Source: an uncultured Prevotellaceae bacterium
GTDB taxonomy: Bacteria > Bacteroidota > Bacteroidia > Bacteroidales > Bacteroidaceae
DNA: 13,912 bases
Assembly (NCBI GenBank): GCA_902775075.1
Contig: CACYKX010000069.1
Coordinates: 1-13,912, forward strand
Direction: 5' to 3'
Part shown: piece after piece, positions 5,765-13,912 of the stretch
How the letters are laid out: each line of letters opens with the position of its first letter
Numbering within the stretch: position 1 is the first letter of the stretch
The notes under the pieces: model-generated
What the model was told of the DNA's origin: nothing
The model's input: the letters and a program-made list of their open reading frames with translations, nothing else
The model's database searches: none
Program-made: the position numbers and the translations under genes

Positions 5765-6106
5765 GTGACCGTTGAAGAACTTCTAGGTATCGCGATGGGG
5801 TGTATAGGAATGAGCCTTCAAGACTTTGACCAATGCACCCCATTGGAATTTGAGAAGATCTATGAAAAATGGCAAAAGAAACAACAACAAAAGAGGCAGA
5901 ATAGTTGGGAACAAACCAGGCAACTTGCAATGTGTATGCTGCAGCCATATGCTCAAAGGGCTTTGAAGGAGGAAGATGTAATGATCTTCGCATGGGACAA
6001 AAAAAACGATGACGAAGCCATCGTTAAGAAAGAAAAGACCCATGAGGAACTTGAAGCAGAGGCACGCCACTTCGAAAAGGTGAAAAAGGCGCGTGGACTA
6101 GCTTAG
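5765..6106 (+). CDS. Tail assembly chaperone, downstream frame (lambda gpT-like part of a fusion)
   Basis: This frame is open from the A9 run at 5744 to TAG 6104. The coordinates here begin at the first plausible start, GTG 5765, but no good independent start or ribosome-binding site exists. It is therefore most likely made only as the C-terminal part of a -1 frameshift fusion with the upstream chaperone. EELLGIAMGCIGMSLQDFDQCTPLEFEKIYEKW near its start, quoted here only by its key parts EELLGIAMGCIGMSL and CTPLEFEKIYEKW, fits the pattern of phage tail chaperone proteins (G-x-G-hydrophobic, then a TPxEF helix). The remainder is a charged helical tail with runs of Q and K. It lies upstream of the tape measure, its expected client. 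Confidence 0.72.
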   Translation: MTVEELLGIAMGCIGMSLQDFDQCTPLEFEKIYEKWQKKQQQKRQNSWEQTRQLAMCMLQPYAQRALKEEDVMIFAWDKKNDDEAIVKKEKTHEELEAEARHFEKVKKARGLA

Positions 6107-6124
6107 GACTTATGGGTACCAGAA

Positions 6125-6334
6125 ATGAACCATACGAGGAATGCCATGGCTGTTATGTGTATTCCAACGAAGAATGGAAGCGCTGACCAACTTATGGCAA
6201 ACAGGATAGATGCCGTGAGACTGGCAATCATAGTGTAGTATGCAGTATTCTGTATTTTGTTTCTTATCATAAGAAAATGTTTTGAAATCCGGTGTAAAGA
6301 TAATAAAAAATGGCAAACGAAGTATCTTTTTTAA
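6125..6334 (+). pseudogene. Small single-TMD ORF interrupted by an amber codon
   Basis: The 203-bp gap between chaperone and tape measure holds a coherent 70-codon frame: M, 36 more residues (including IPTKNGSADQLMANRIDAV), TAG at 6236-6238, then 31 residues to TAA 6332-6334, overlapping the tape measure start. The halves RLAIIV and YAVFCILFLIIRK on either side of the TAG would join into one good membrane helix followed by basic residues. It looks like a real small membrane protein with one nonsense codon, or one needing suppression; otherwise only a 37-aa peptide is made. I recognise no family with certainty. The frame is the same as that of the preceding chaperone, whose stop is also TAG. 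A 24-aa ORF in another frame (6112-6186) is probably its shadow. Confidence 0.42.
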
Positions 6335-8799
6335 TAAAAATTTTGACTTCTGGCGAAGAAACAGTGAGGCAAGTGACCATGGATGCAGCAGAACTTGGTC
6401 GCGTGGTGAAAGAGGTGAATGACGAGCAGGGAAAGTTGAATACCAAACTGCTTGACATTAACCAGGCACAGCAGGCGATACAAAATGCAGCAGAAGGTTT
6501 CGGACAGATAGCTGAAGAAGTGAGCAAACTGACAGAGGCCTACACGGTACAGGAGATGGCTGAAGTGAAATTGGATACAATCATGCGTCAGCGAATGGGT
6601 GCTACGGATGAAGACACTGAGGCTATCAAAAGACTTGCTTCTGCACAACAGGAACTGGGTGTGATCGGAGATGAGGTACAGCTGAGTGGTGCCCAGCAGA
6701 TGGCTACGTTCTTGAACTCACGCCAGGCATTGGAGGAATTGATACCTGCCATGAACAACTTACTCGCCCAACAGAAGGGACTGAATGCCACGGAGCAAGA
6801 TGCCGTAAGCATAGGTAACATGATGGGAAAGGCCATGCAAGGACAGACCCAAGTACTGCAGCGTGTGGGTATCACGTTTACGGATGCTCAGGAGCAGATA
6901 TTGAAATATGGTACTGAGGAACAGAAAGCAGCTACACTTGCCCAGGTGATAACGGACAATGTTGGCAACATGAATGCTCGACTTGCAGAAACAGATGCTG
7001 GTCGAGCGAAACAGCTAAGCAATACGTTTGGTGACATAAAAGAAGTGCTTGGCAGTTGCTTATCGAGACTGGAACCTGTTTTGAAAACAGTTGGTGAATT
7101 GGGTATGGGTGTTCAGGGAATTGTTTCCTTGACTCAGGGTGCAAGAGGACTGGCTGCAGCCTTTCATTCAATAGCCACAGTAGGCCGTATATGTGTAGCA
7201 TCGAATGCGGCAGTAACGACATCGGTGAACGGTATGACTGGGGCCATGGGGGCTGGGACGGTGGCTGCGGGTGTGCTGAAAGTAGCAATCAGAGGATTAC
7301 TAATTTCGACAGGTGTAGGTATTGCTATTTGGGCTCTGACAGAAGCAATAGGTGCATTGGTGGGTACAAGCGATAAAGCCACAAAAGAACTGGAGAATCT
7401 GAATAATGCCGAGAACGAGGTGCAGCGCACACAGGATACAACGCGTGTAAGTCTTGAACTGAATATTCAGACGCTAAAGAACTTCAACGGTTCTAAGGAA
7501 CAGGAGAAGAACTTGGTGGAGAAGATGAACAATACCTATGGTGAGAGCATGGGATATTATTCTTCTGTCGCTGAATGGTATAAAGCTTTGACTAAGAATA
7601 GTGCTGCTTACTGTGAACAGATGATCGTTGAAACGCGAATGCGAGAAGTCGCTAATCAGGCAGCTCAGACTGAAGGGAAAATACACGACTTGGTATATAA
7701 CAAGGATGGAAGCAAGAAAAAATATTCGACACGAAGGGATAAAAAATATACAGAGGGTGTAGATCGGTATGGCAACCGAATCATTACAGGTGTGCATGAT
7801 GTCGAAGGAAGTAGCCAACTTGATAAAGTTACAGCCAACATAAAGAAACTGAAGAAAGAGGGCGCTGCGGCCCGCAAGGAGATGGAAGGACTTGCCAAGA
7901 GAGGCGCAAAGATAAAAATGCCTGTAATGGGATCAGCGAGACCGCATAGTGGAGGTAAAAGTGGAAAAGGAACAACACCAAAACATGGGAAGAACGTAGT
8001 AGATGAAAAGAAAACAAAAGCCGCTGAAGGCAGCATTGAGAGACTGCAAGAACAGATGACCAATCTGAGAAAGCAGATAGAAGCTACCGGAAATGCGGAC
8101 TTTGCCAATAAACTTGTAAAGCAATACAGGGCTTTGGAAACGGAATTGAATTCCAAAAAGCTAAAGATTTGGTTGGAAGAACCTTCTAAGAAGGAGTTGG
8201 CTAACTACAAAGATCATATACAAAAAAGTTTTTCCCAGGATATGGAAAAGTTCCTGAAAATGCCACCTCTAAAATTGAACATCAATACTAATAAGATAGG
8301 AGAAACAAAGGACCACCTAAAAGATGCCTGTGAAAGTGTGAAAGAGTTGGGAAGTGGTTTGGGAAGTCTTGGTGATGCAATAGGTGTTCCGGAACTAAAC
8401 GTAGCAGGGACGATGGCACAGGCTATAGCGACAATGGTTGACGGATATGGAAAGGCAACGGCACAGGCTGCAGATATGGGGCCATGGGCATGGATAACCT
8501 TTGCCGCAACAGGTCTTGCTCAGCTTGGTGCCATGGTAAGTAGTGTGAAAGGCATGGGAAAATTTGCCGATGGTGGTATGGTATATGGACCAACTTTGGC
8601 ACTGATGGGTGAATATGCTAATGCAAGTACGGACCCGGAAGTAATCTCTCCTCTATCCAAATTGCAACAGATCGTAGGCAGTGGTAGACAGGAATCCGGT
8701 GCACATGGATATACAAGGCTCAGGGCCCGCGATATACTTATTGCAATAAGTAATGAAGCTAGGGCAAGTCGTAAAAGCGGTAAAAAAGTAATCATCTAA
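6310..8799 (+). CDS. Tail tape measure protein
   Basis: 829 aa, a mostly helical protein that sets tail length and may act in DNA ejection. The N-terminal ~250 residues are coiled coil rich in E, Q and K (AIQNAAEGFGQIAEEVSKL). A hydrophobic segment at ~316-352 (VAIRGLLISTGVGIAIWAL) and another at ~723-745 (PWAWITFAATGLAQLGAMV) are typical of tape measures. A Lys/Gly-rich linker follows the RPHSGGKSGKGTTPKHGK stretch (~545-560). The C-terminal FADGGMVYGPTLALMGEYAN and DPEVISPLSKLQQIV (~752-790) are the conserved ending of Bacteroides phage tape measures. Length compared with tail tube size fits a siphovirus tail of moderate length. ATG 6310 has an A-rich leader (GATAATAAAAA) and no Shine-Dalgarno. 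Confidence 0.93.
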   Translation: MANEVSFLIKILTSGEETVRQVTMDAAELGRVVKEVNDEQGKLNTKLLDINQAQQAIQNAAEGFGQIAEEVSKLTEAYTVQEMAEVKLDTIMRQRMGATDEDTEAIKRLASAQQELGVIGDEVQLSGAQQMATFLNSRQALEELIPAMNNLLAQQKGLNATEQDAVSIGNMMGKAMQGQTQVLQRVGITFTDAQEQILKYGTEEQKAATLAQVITDNVGNMNARLAETDAGRAKQLSNTFGDIKEVLGSCLSRLEPVLKTVGELGMGVQGIVSLTQGARGLAAAFHSIATVGRICVASNAAVTTSVNGMTGAMGAGTVAAGVLKVAIRGLLISTGVGIAIWALTEAIGALVGTSDKATKELENLNNAENEVQRTQDTTRVSLELNIQTLKNFNGSKEQEKNLVEKMNNTYGESMGYYSSVAEWYKALTKNSAAYCEQMIVETRMREVANQAAQTEGKIHDLVYNKDGSKKKYSTRRDKKYTEGVDRYGNRIITGVHDVEGSSQLDKVTANIKKLKKEGAAARKEMEGLAKRGAKIKMPVMGSARPHSGGKSGKGTTPKHGKNVVDEKKTKAAEGSIERLQEQMTNLRKQIEATGNADFANKLVKQYRALETELNSKKLKIWLEEPSKKELANYKDHIQKSFSQDMEKFLKMPPLKLNINTNKIGETKDHLKDACESVKELGSGLGSLGDAIGVPELNVAGTMAQAIATMVDGYGKATAQAADMGPWAWITFAATGLAQLGAMVSSVKGMGKFADGGMVYGPTLALMGEYANASTDPEVISPLSKLQQIVGSGRQESGAHGYTRLRARDILIAISNEARASRKSGKKVII

Positions 8800-8812
8800 A
8801 AGTGTTCGAACG

Positions 8813-11371
8813 ATGTTAGAAGGTAGTTATTATAACAGACTTGACCAAAAAATAGAGGTCACCATCGGTGTATCCGGGATAAACGGAGTGATTGGAGACA
8901 ATGTGAGCGGTATTTACTTTGCCGGAGACGAAGCCGTAGTGACACAATCACAGTTCAATGACACCTTTGATGTACTGGTAAGGACTTCTGCGACGATCAC
9001 ATTGCTCTGTCGGAACTATGTACCTAATTTCTTTGCAAGCAACGCAACTGATATATCCGTAGTGATTAAGAAGGCTGGCAAGTGTGTGTTTGCTGGATTC
9101 GTTGAGCCACAGGCTTATTCGCAGGACTACAATGATGAGCTCGACTCAGTAGAACTAAGTTGTATCGATGTGGTATCGGCTTTTCAGTATTCCAAGTATA
9201 AAGCTATCGGTTCTAAGAATAGCTATAAGCAAGTAAAGATGGATGCAACAAGAATATCATTCCAAGATATTATCGATGAAATCGTTACTGATATATCTGC
9301 CAAACTTGGAGAACCGCTGGCCATTCATTATGATAATTCGAAGTCGTTACCCTCACGAACAGCACAGACATTGTTCAGTGACTTGAAGATAAGTGAACTG
9401 TTGTTCTTAGGAGATACAGAGGATGACGTTTGGACTAACGAGGAAGTAATGACACAGATGCTACAGTATCTGAATCTACACATGATGCAAGTAGGGACGG
9501 ATCTGTATGTATTTGATTGGGAGTCGCTTAAGAACAAATATTTCGGTGGTGATGATGTGACCATAGAGAGTCATATTGCGGTAGGCGATGATCATAAACT
9601 GACCATCGGAGAAACATACAATCAGATAAGATTGGAATGTGATGTAAAGAGTATTGATGAGGTAATGGAAAGTCCTCTCGATTCAAAAAAATTGGTTTCA
9701 CCATACCGCAACAAGCAAAAGTATCTGACGGAGTATTCTTCTCTGGGTGAAGGTCGAACTGCGTATGACGCGTTCGGAACAATTGTGAATGGAGGTAATA
9801 CGGATTATGGTGATGCAAAAGTCACAGAATGGTTTATGCAGGTCAAGAACAATATGCATTGGAGGTTCAATATTGCTGGGCAAGATGCTATTGCCACATA
9901 TTGTAGTAATAACACAAGGCAACATGAATTACCAAATGCTTTAAGACAGAATTCTGGTGCTGCAATAATCAGCTTCGGAAGTATAGAGAAGAAATCCGTT
10001 GCAGGAGACGACTCTCCTGTATCTAAAGTGGATATGTCAGACTACCTGATCGTGTCTGTAAACGGAAATGGTATAGATTCTAGCGATACTACATATCCGC
10101 AACCTGCAGATATAAAGGCAAATATTCCGTATGCCACATATACAGGTAATATATCCGGAGGTGTATTTTCACCTGTCGATGAGGAAACCGTAAATTATAT
10201 CGTGTTGTCTGGAAAAATTGGACTGAACCCTGTATTGACTGTATCGAAGGAGTTTAATATGATCTCTACCGAAGGCGTACCATGGCACGGAACTGTACCA
10301 ACAAGAAAACATGGTGATGGCAGATATTATACGCAGCAATGGTGGCGTGCGGAAACGCCATCGTCAGTAGCAGAGAGTGACGAAAGTAATACTCCGAGAC
10401 TTGTTCCGTTTGTCGAAGACGGTCCGGAGGAATATGAGTTTAAATACTCTGCGATAGGAGATTCGACGGATCATGTAAGTAAAGTTGCCGTACTGGCTTG
10501 TATGCTGGTAATCGGTGATAAATGTGTTGTGGAGAAAGGAACGAGTGGACAGATCGATGATTTTGAGTGGCAGACTTATAAAGCTTTAGAAAACTGTTCC
10601 AGTGAGGATGAATATTATCAACAATGTTTCTATATAGGTTTCAATCCAAAGATTGGCGATAAGCTGATTGGTTCGATGTTCGATATACAGAACAATATTA
10701 GTTATACACTCGGAATAGATGCGGAAGGAATTGCTATCCCTATCAAGAAGAGTGATTGTGTGAACGGAAAAGTACAATTCAAGATTCTTGGACCTGTCAA
10801 TACAGTATGGAGTGAAGTAACACGAAGACACCCAACATTCTTCCGACATACTAAATGGGGAGAGAATCAGATTCCTTTGCTCGCACATGTGAGTTCGATA
10901 GTAATCAAGGAACTGGAAATGAAAGTATACTCAAACAATGCTTTCGTTAACAACAGCACGAAGAAAGACCTTGTGTATGTAAGTGATACCTTCGAACAAT
11001 TCGTTAATAAGAAGGATGATATACATTTTAAGATCAACTCATCACTTACCAGTGAAGAATGTAGAGAACTGGAAGTGTCGAATAGTGTTAAGATGAGCTC
11101 GCCTATGGACAATGAGGGCAAAGGCGTGGTAATGATAACAGACCATCTAAAGCAAATTACGAATAAGGCAGAAAAACTGTATGTTGATGCTTATTATAGC
11201 GAATATCATCTCCCAAGGGTCTCTTTAGAGACGACTCTTGAAGATAGAGATAATATAGTGTCCCCATTCAATCTATATTATCATCCTGCGATTGGGAAAA
11301 CTTTCTTTGTTGAAGGTGTTAGTAGAAATCTAGATAATGCATCGGCTACATTAATATTGAAAGAATTATGA
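8813..11371 (+). CDS. Tail hub / Tal-like baseplate protein
   Basis: 852 aa, starting 13 nt after the tape measure. The N-terminus MLEGSYYNRLDQKIEVTIGV and the following NDTFDVLVRTSATITLL, VFAGFVEPQAYSQDYND and VELSCIDVVSAFQYSKY (~49-130) match a family I recall as the gene after the tape measure in Bacteroides prophages. The layout of a beta-rich N-terminal domain that defines a displaced surface (FAGFVEP), then a D-containing strand, resembles hub domains of distal tail and Tal proteins. The rest is beta-rich and poorly characterised, with no peptidase motif that I could see. Its position between tape measure and fibre supports a role at the tail tip joining tube to fibre. Its stop overlaps the fibre start (ATGA). 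Confidence 0.75.
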   Translation: MLEGSYYNRLDQKIEVTIGVSGINGVIGDNVSGIYFAGDEAVVTQSQFNDTFDVLVRTSATITLLCRNYVPNFFASNATDISVVIKKAGKCVFAGFVEPQAYSQDYNDELDSVELSCIDVVSAFQYSKYKAIGSKNSYKQVKMDATRISFQDIIDEIVTDISAKLGEPLAIHYDNSKSLPSRTAQTLFSDLKISELLFLGDTEDDVWTNEEVMTQMLQYLNLHMMQVGTDLYVFDWESLKNKYFGGDDVTIESHIAVGDDHKLTIGETYNQIRLECDVKSIDEVMESPLDSKKLVSPYRNKQKYLTEYSSLGEGRTAYDAFGTIVNGGNTDYGDAKVTEWFMQVKNNMHWRFNIAGQDAIATYCSNNTRQHELPNALRQNSGAAIISFGSIEKKSVAGDDSPVSKVDMSDYLIVSVNGNGIDSSDTTYPQPADIKANIPYATYTGNISGGVFSPVDEETVNYIVLSGKIGLNPVLTVSKEFNMISTEGVPWHGTVPTRKHGDGRYYTQQWWRAETPSSVAESDESNTPRLVPFVEDGPEEYEFKYSAIGDSTDHVSKVAVLACMLVIGDKCVVEKGTSGQIDDFEWQTYKALENCSSEDEYYQQCFYIGFNPKIGDKLIGSMFDIQNNISYTLGIDAEGIAIPIKKSDCVNGKVQFKILGPVNTVWSEVTRRHPTFFRHTKWGENQIPLLAHVSSIVIKELEMKVYSNNAFVNNSTKKDLVYVSDTFEQFVNKKDDIHFKINSSLTSEECRELEVSNSVKMSSPMDNEGKGVVMITDHLKQITNKAEKLYVDAYYSEYHLPRVSLETTLEDRDNIVSPFNLYYHPAIGKTFFVEGVSRNLDNASATLILKEL

Positions 11372-13620
11372 TAGATGTTAAGATTTTAGCAAAAGATAAG
11401 GAAGAAGGAGGTTCCGCCAATGGGACGAATACATATACTCCTGCTTATATTCCGCCGGAGCTTTCTGTCAAAAGCATAAATATCGGTGATGCATATCTAC
11501 GTTATGACGGAACCAATAAAGCCCTATATGTATCCGATAAGAATGGCTCGACCATGAACTTCTATGCATTTGGTGGTATTGCTGCTCTAGGACAGTATTC
11601 TGATAAGGGTAAAGGAGAAATGAATTATGACCGTCTCGATGCATGGCAAGACTATGATGCAAGTAAGGCTGGATATGTGTTGGCTGCAGGACTAGGATAT
11701 GAATTGAACACAAGAATAACGGCATTAGAAAATGGCGTTATAGAGGGTGTGGCCACGGAGGACTGGGTTATAAAGCAAGGCTATCTAACAGCTCATCAGT
11801 CTTTAGCTGGTTATGCCACTCAAAATTGGGTCCAGCAGCAAGGGTACTTAACAAGTCACCAGTCTTTACTTGATTATGCTACAAAGGCTTGGACTAATAA
11901 TAATTTTGCATCTAAAGTACATACACACGCGTGGAGTGATATTATAGGTAAGCCTACTACCCTTAGTGGCTATGGCATCACGGATGCTTACATCTCCAAC
12001 GGTGCCATAACCCTCGGAACTAATACCATCACACCTATCACATCATTGGCAGGTTATGCGACAGAAACATGGGTAAGCCAAAAATATCTTCCTTTGAGTG
12101 GAGGAAAACTAAGTGGAAACCTTATTATTGGTGGTTCTGATATTCCAGAAGTATCAGGTAATCTTCTGAAATATGCTTCTGTGCACTCTATTAAATTCTA
12201 TCGTAATGGATTCCTTATTCCTTATCAGATGGATAATACTAATGATGGAGGATTCTTCCGTGTAAGAGGCACTACTGAGAACAATGTTGTATGCGAGATT
12301 GGCACTTGGGATGATTCTGGTGCAGGCGAGACTATTCAGTTCAATTACTATCCGACAACATCTACAATCAATCCCACGTATAGTGTTTCTGTGCCAAAAG
12401 CAACAGGAACTTTAGCTTTAACTTCTGACAATGTAGCATCTGCCACTAAACTCCAGACTGCAAGAACCTTATGGGGTCAAAGCTTCGATGGAACTGACAA
12501 TGTAAGCGGTAACCTCACTTTCATGACAGGAAGTAACGGTATGTACGGAATAGTTCCTAATCAGTCGGGGCATTGGGACTTGTCTATCTATACCGAAGGT
12601 CAGCCAAGATTAACTATCAAGGATGACGGCAATGTTGGTATCGGAACTAGTAACCCAACAGAGAAGTTAGATGTGGTTGGTAATGTCCGCGTGTCTTGCA
12701 ATGAAGGTGAAGGTCTTAGAATTAAGAATCTAGATGGAACATACAATGTGATTAAATTTGCCGATAGCACAGGCACGGACAAGGCTGCGATACACTATTT
12801 CCACGCAGATATGTGGAACAATCCTTCTGCAAACACGCTGAATTTGCAGTCTCCTATCGTATCTCTCGGCGACTGGCAGAACCCTACGGTATATGTGAAT
12901 AGTGCTAACAATTTTGTAGGCATAAAGACAACACCACAGGCAGAACTTGACGTGAACGGAAATGCACTAATAGGAGGAACACTATATATAAGCACTGGCG
13001 GTTACCACGAGAGCGTATCAAGAAATATGTACTCTGTAATTAGTGTACCAGATAACTACCACAAATTCATCCTCCGTGGTGATGTTACAACGACTGCTCA
13101 AAATTCATACACAACTGGTGACGTTACAACCTTTGCTGAATATGGCGGTAAATGGCGATTCCGTAGGCTTACGGAATCGGAGAATACTCTTCTTGTAGAG
13201 CTTGGCGCAACAAGTACATTTCACGGCACAATCCATACAACGGGGGACATTACTGCTGATGGTGGCGTTTCATCTCTTAGACAGAGTACATCATCAGACC
13301 TTCGACTAAAGGACAAGATAGATGATCTCAACTTATCTATAGATATGTTTGCTAATGCACCGTCTATTCGCTTTAGATGGAAAAATAAGTTCAGCCTTGG
13401 TGAACAGGTGGGAACAATAGCACAATATTGGCAAGCCAACTTACCTGAGGTTGTACATGAACTCCCTAATGGATACTTTGCGCTACAATATGATGTCGCA
13501 GCATTGCTTGGTGTCATCACAGCGACTAAGAGGGTGAAAAATCACGAGAATAGAATCAAAAAACTTGAAGATGAGAATAAGAAGCTCAAGGAAGAAATAA
13601 AGAAACTTAAAGGAAAATAA
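11368..13620 (+). CDS. Tail fibre with C-terminal intramolecular chaperone (peptidase S74)
   Basis: 750 aa receptor-binding fibre. The N-terminal ~125 residues probably attach to the tail tip. Residues 129-170 hold two 21-residue repeats (ATEDWV.. and ATQNWV..), with relatives at 171 and 231. HTHAWSDIIGKPTTLSGYGI (~189-208) is a common phage fibre segment. NVGIGTSNPTEKLDVVGN (422-439) and FVGIKTTPQAELDVNG (516-531) are VGIGT-type fibre repeats. From S643 the chaperone begins: SDLRLKDKI gives the Ser-Lys dyad S643/K648 of endosialidase-type chaperones, which trimerise the fibre and then cleave themselves off before the Ser. The end is a coiled coil (NHENRIKKLEDENKKL, ~724-739). Predicted mature fibre is 642 residues. 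It starts in an ATGA overlap with the hub stop. Confidence 0.9.
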   Translation: MIDVKILAKDKEEGGSANGTNTYTPAYIPPELSVKSINIGDAYLRYDGTNKALYVSDKNGSTMNFYAFGGIAALGQYSDKGKGEMNYDRLDAWQDYDASKAGYVLAAGLGYELNTRITALENGVIEGVATEDWVIKQGYLTAHQSLAGYATQNWVQQQGYLTSHQSLLDYATKAWTNNNFASKVHTHAWSDIIGKPTTLSGYGITDAYISNGAITLGTNTITPITSLAGYATETWVSQKYLPLSGGKLSGNLIIGGSDIPEVSGNLLKYASVHSIKFYRNGFLIPYQMDNTNDGGFFRVRGTTENNVVCEIGTWDDSGAGETIQFNYYPTTSTINPTYSVSVPKATGTLALTSDNVASATKLQTARTLWGQSFDGTDNVSGNLTFMTGSNGMYGIVPNQSGHWDLSIYTEGQPRLTIKDDGNVGIGTSNPTEKLDVVGNVRVSCNEGEGLRIKNLDGTYNVIKFADSTGTDKAAIHYFHADMWNNPSANTLNLQSPIVSLGDWQNPTVYVNSANNFVGIKTTPQAELDVNGNALIGGTLYISTGGYHESVSRNMYSVISVPDNYHKFILRGDVTTTAQNSYTTGDVTTFAEYGGKWRFRRLTESENTLLVELGATSTFHGTIHTTGDITADGGVSSLRQSTSSDLRLKDKIDDLNLSIDMFANAPSIRFRWKNKFSLGEQVGTIAQYWQANLPEVVHELPNGYFALQYDVAALLGVITATKRVKNHENRIKKLEDENKKLKEEIKKLKGK
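11752..11877 (+). repeat. Two tandem 63-bp repeats in the tail fibre gene
   Basis: Units 11752-11814 and 11815-11877 encode 21 residues each (A129-Y149, A150-Y170), sharing QGYLT.HQSL..YAT. The DNA is also similar, with matching blocks CAAGG, TAACA and CAGTCTTTA at the same offsets. Partial copies begin at 11878 and near 12052. Unequal recombination between units could change fibre length. Confidence 0.75.
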
Positions 13621-13622
13621 AT

Positions 13623-13912
13623 ATGAGCAACGAATCAACAGAAATAAGCATTCAAGATGTGCAACAGATACTCGGGGTCTCTTCTGGAGACTTAGCTGTG
13701 CTTTGTAGATCGGATAAGATTAATTCGTGGTCTAGGTATAAACCTATTAGATATGCCAACAGATATCTCCTCAAGTCACCTGTTAAGGAAGACGTAACGA
13801 ATGCTATTAAACTTGACGAGTGTAGCGTTCTTAGATGTGGTATGAGTGTAGTTGAATTGACGGAGACGCAAATGAAAGATAAGGGCGGAGGAAGCATTAA
13901 AGGCTTTGCAGA
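13623..13912 (+). CDS. Hypothetical phage tail-region protein, cut by the right edge
   Basis: 96 codons are visible from ATG 13623, 2 nt after the fibre stop, with no stop before the edge. The beginning (MSNESTEISIQDVQQILGVS, then GDLAVLCRSDKINSWSRYKPIRY) looks like a helix-turn-helix-like module. I recall this pattern from proteins found after the fibre or hub in Bacteroides prophages, where its function is not known. The rest of the visible part has no motif. It reads in the same direction and is almost certainly in the same operon, so a structural or fibre-related role is likelier than regulation. The start is clear because the fibre stop is adjacent. Confidence 0.72.
   Translation, partial: MSNESTEISIQDVQQILGVSSGDLAVLCRSDKINSWSRYKPIRYANRYLLKSPVKEDVTNAIKLDECSVLRCGMSVVELTETQMKDKGGGSIKGFA

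Noticed and set aside
5760..5773. Hairpin with GTGA loop downstream of the A9 run as a frameshift stimulator
   Set aside because: Only about five pairs including wobble, and 15 nt from the slippery site, longer than the usual spacing.
6112..6186. 24-aa ORF MGTRNEPYEECHGCYVYSNE... with a CxxC
   Set aside because: No ribosome-binding site, very short, and it overlaps the more coherent 70-codon frame; treated as its shadow.
6260..6276. 17-bp palindrome TTTCTTATCATAAGAAA, resembling TTTCTT-CAT-AAGAAA at the terS start (1525-1539)
   Set aside because: Both are A/T-rich and lie in coding-like sequence (the small TM frame and the terS start codon). No U-tract or GC stem supports a terminator, and the resemblance may be chance.
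5744..6334. Possible TAG reassignment (genetic code 15), because two in-frame ambers separate continuous coding-looking sequence
   Set aside because: The large genes in this window, several thousand codons in total, contain no in-frame TAG, whereas phages with TAG recoded to Gln carry many. terS also uses TAG just before the terL start. A local amber is the simpler explanation.
13294..13620. Diversity-generating retroelement target at the fibre C-terminus
   Set aside because: The C-terminus is an S74 chaperone, not a C-type lectin variable region, and no template repeat or reverse transcriptase is visible in the window.

Overview
The window looks like the late structural region of a long-tailed, siphovirus-type temperate phage or prophage of a Bacteroidetes host (Bacteroides/Prevotella/Parabacteroides-like). 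Two things support this. The proteins are recognisable relatives of the morphogenesis genes common in Bacteroides prophages: the YYNR-type tail hub, the single-TMD coiled-coil protein ending in a DCP...ECP motif, the lipoprotein with a C-terminal membrane helix, and a final gene of the LGVSSxDLxxLCRS...INxWSRYKPIR type. In addition, almost every start codon lacks a strong Shine-Dalgarno sequence and has an A/T-rich leader, as is usual in Bacteroidetes. This is recognition by eye, not a database search.

Layout. Positions 1-1533 are read leftward: terminase small subunit, then terminase large subunit, which runs off the left edge at its nuclease domain. A 169-bp divergent intergenic region (1534-1702) carries inverted and direct repeats and is the only obvious control region. 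From about 1671 everything reads rightward and is tightly packed, with ATGA stop/start overlaps at three or more junctions: short leader peptide, prohead protease with C-terminal scaffold, major capsid protein, T7-lysozyme-type amidase, single-TMD coiled-coil protein, lipoprotein with C-terminal TMD, tail tube protein, two tail-assembly-chaperone frames, a small membrane ORF broken by an amber codon, tape measure protein, tail hub/Tal-like protein, tail fibre with a self-cleaving S74 chaperone, and the start of one more gene cut by the right edge.

How the parts work together. TerS/TerL package DNA into a procapsid built from the capsid protein on the scaffold, matured by the protease. The tail tube, frameshifted chaperones and tape measure build a non-contractile tail (no sheath gene is seen). 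The hub and the S74-matured fibre form the tip. The amidase, the coiled-coil membrane protein and the lipoprotein form a lysis cassette placed between capsid and tail genes. No portal, head-tail connector or tail terminator gene is present, so these probably lie left of the window in the terminase operon.

Most interesting points: a candidate unimolecular spanin whose signal peptide and body are written over the end of the preceding gene in another frame; an A9 slippery site that joins the two chaperone frames by a -1 shift; a capsid protein with a signal-peptide-like N-terminus; a likely internal scaffold start inside the protease gene; an amber-interrupted small membrane ORF; and the divergent control region with a leader peptide coupled to the protease start.
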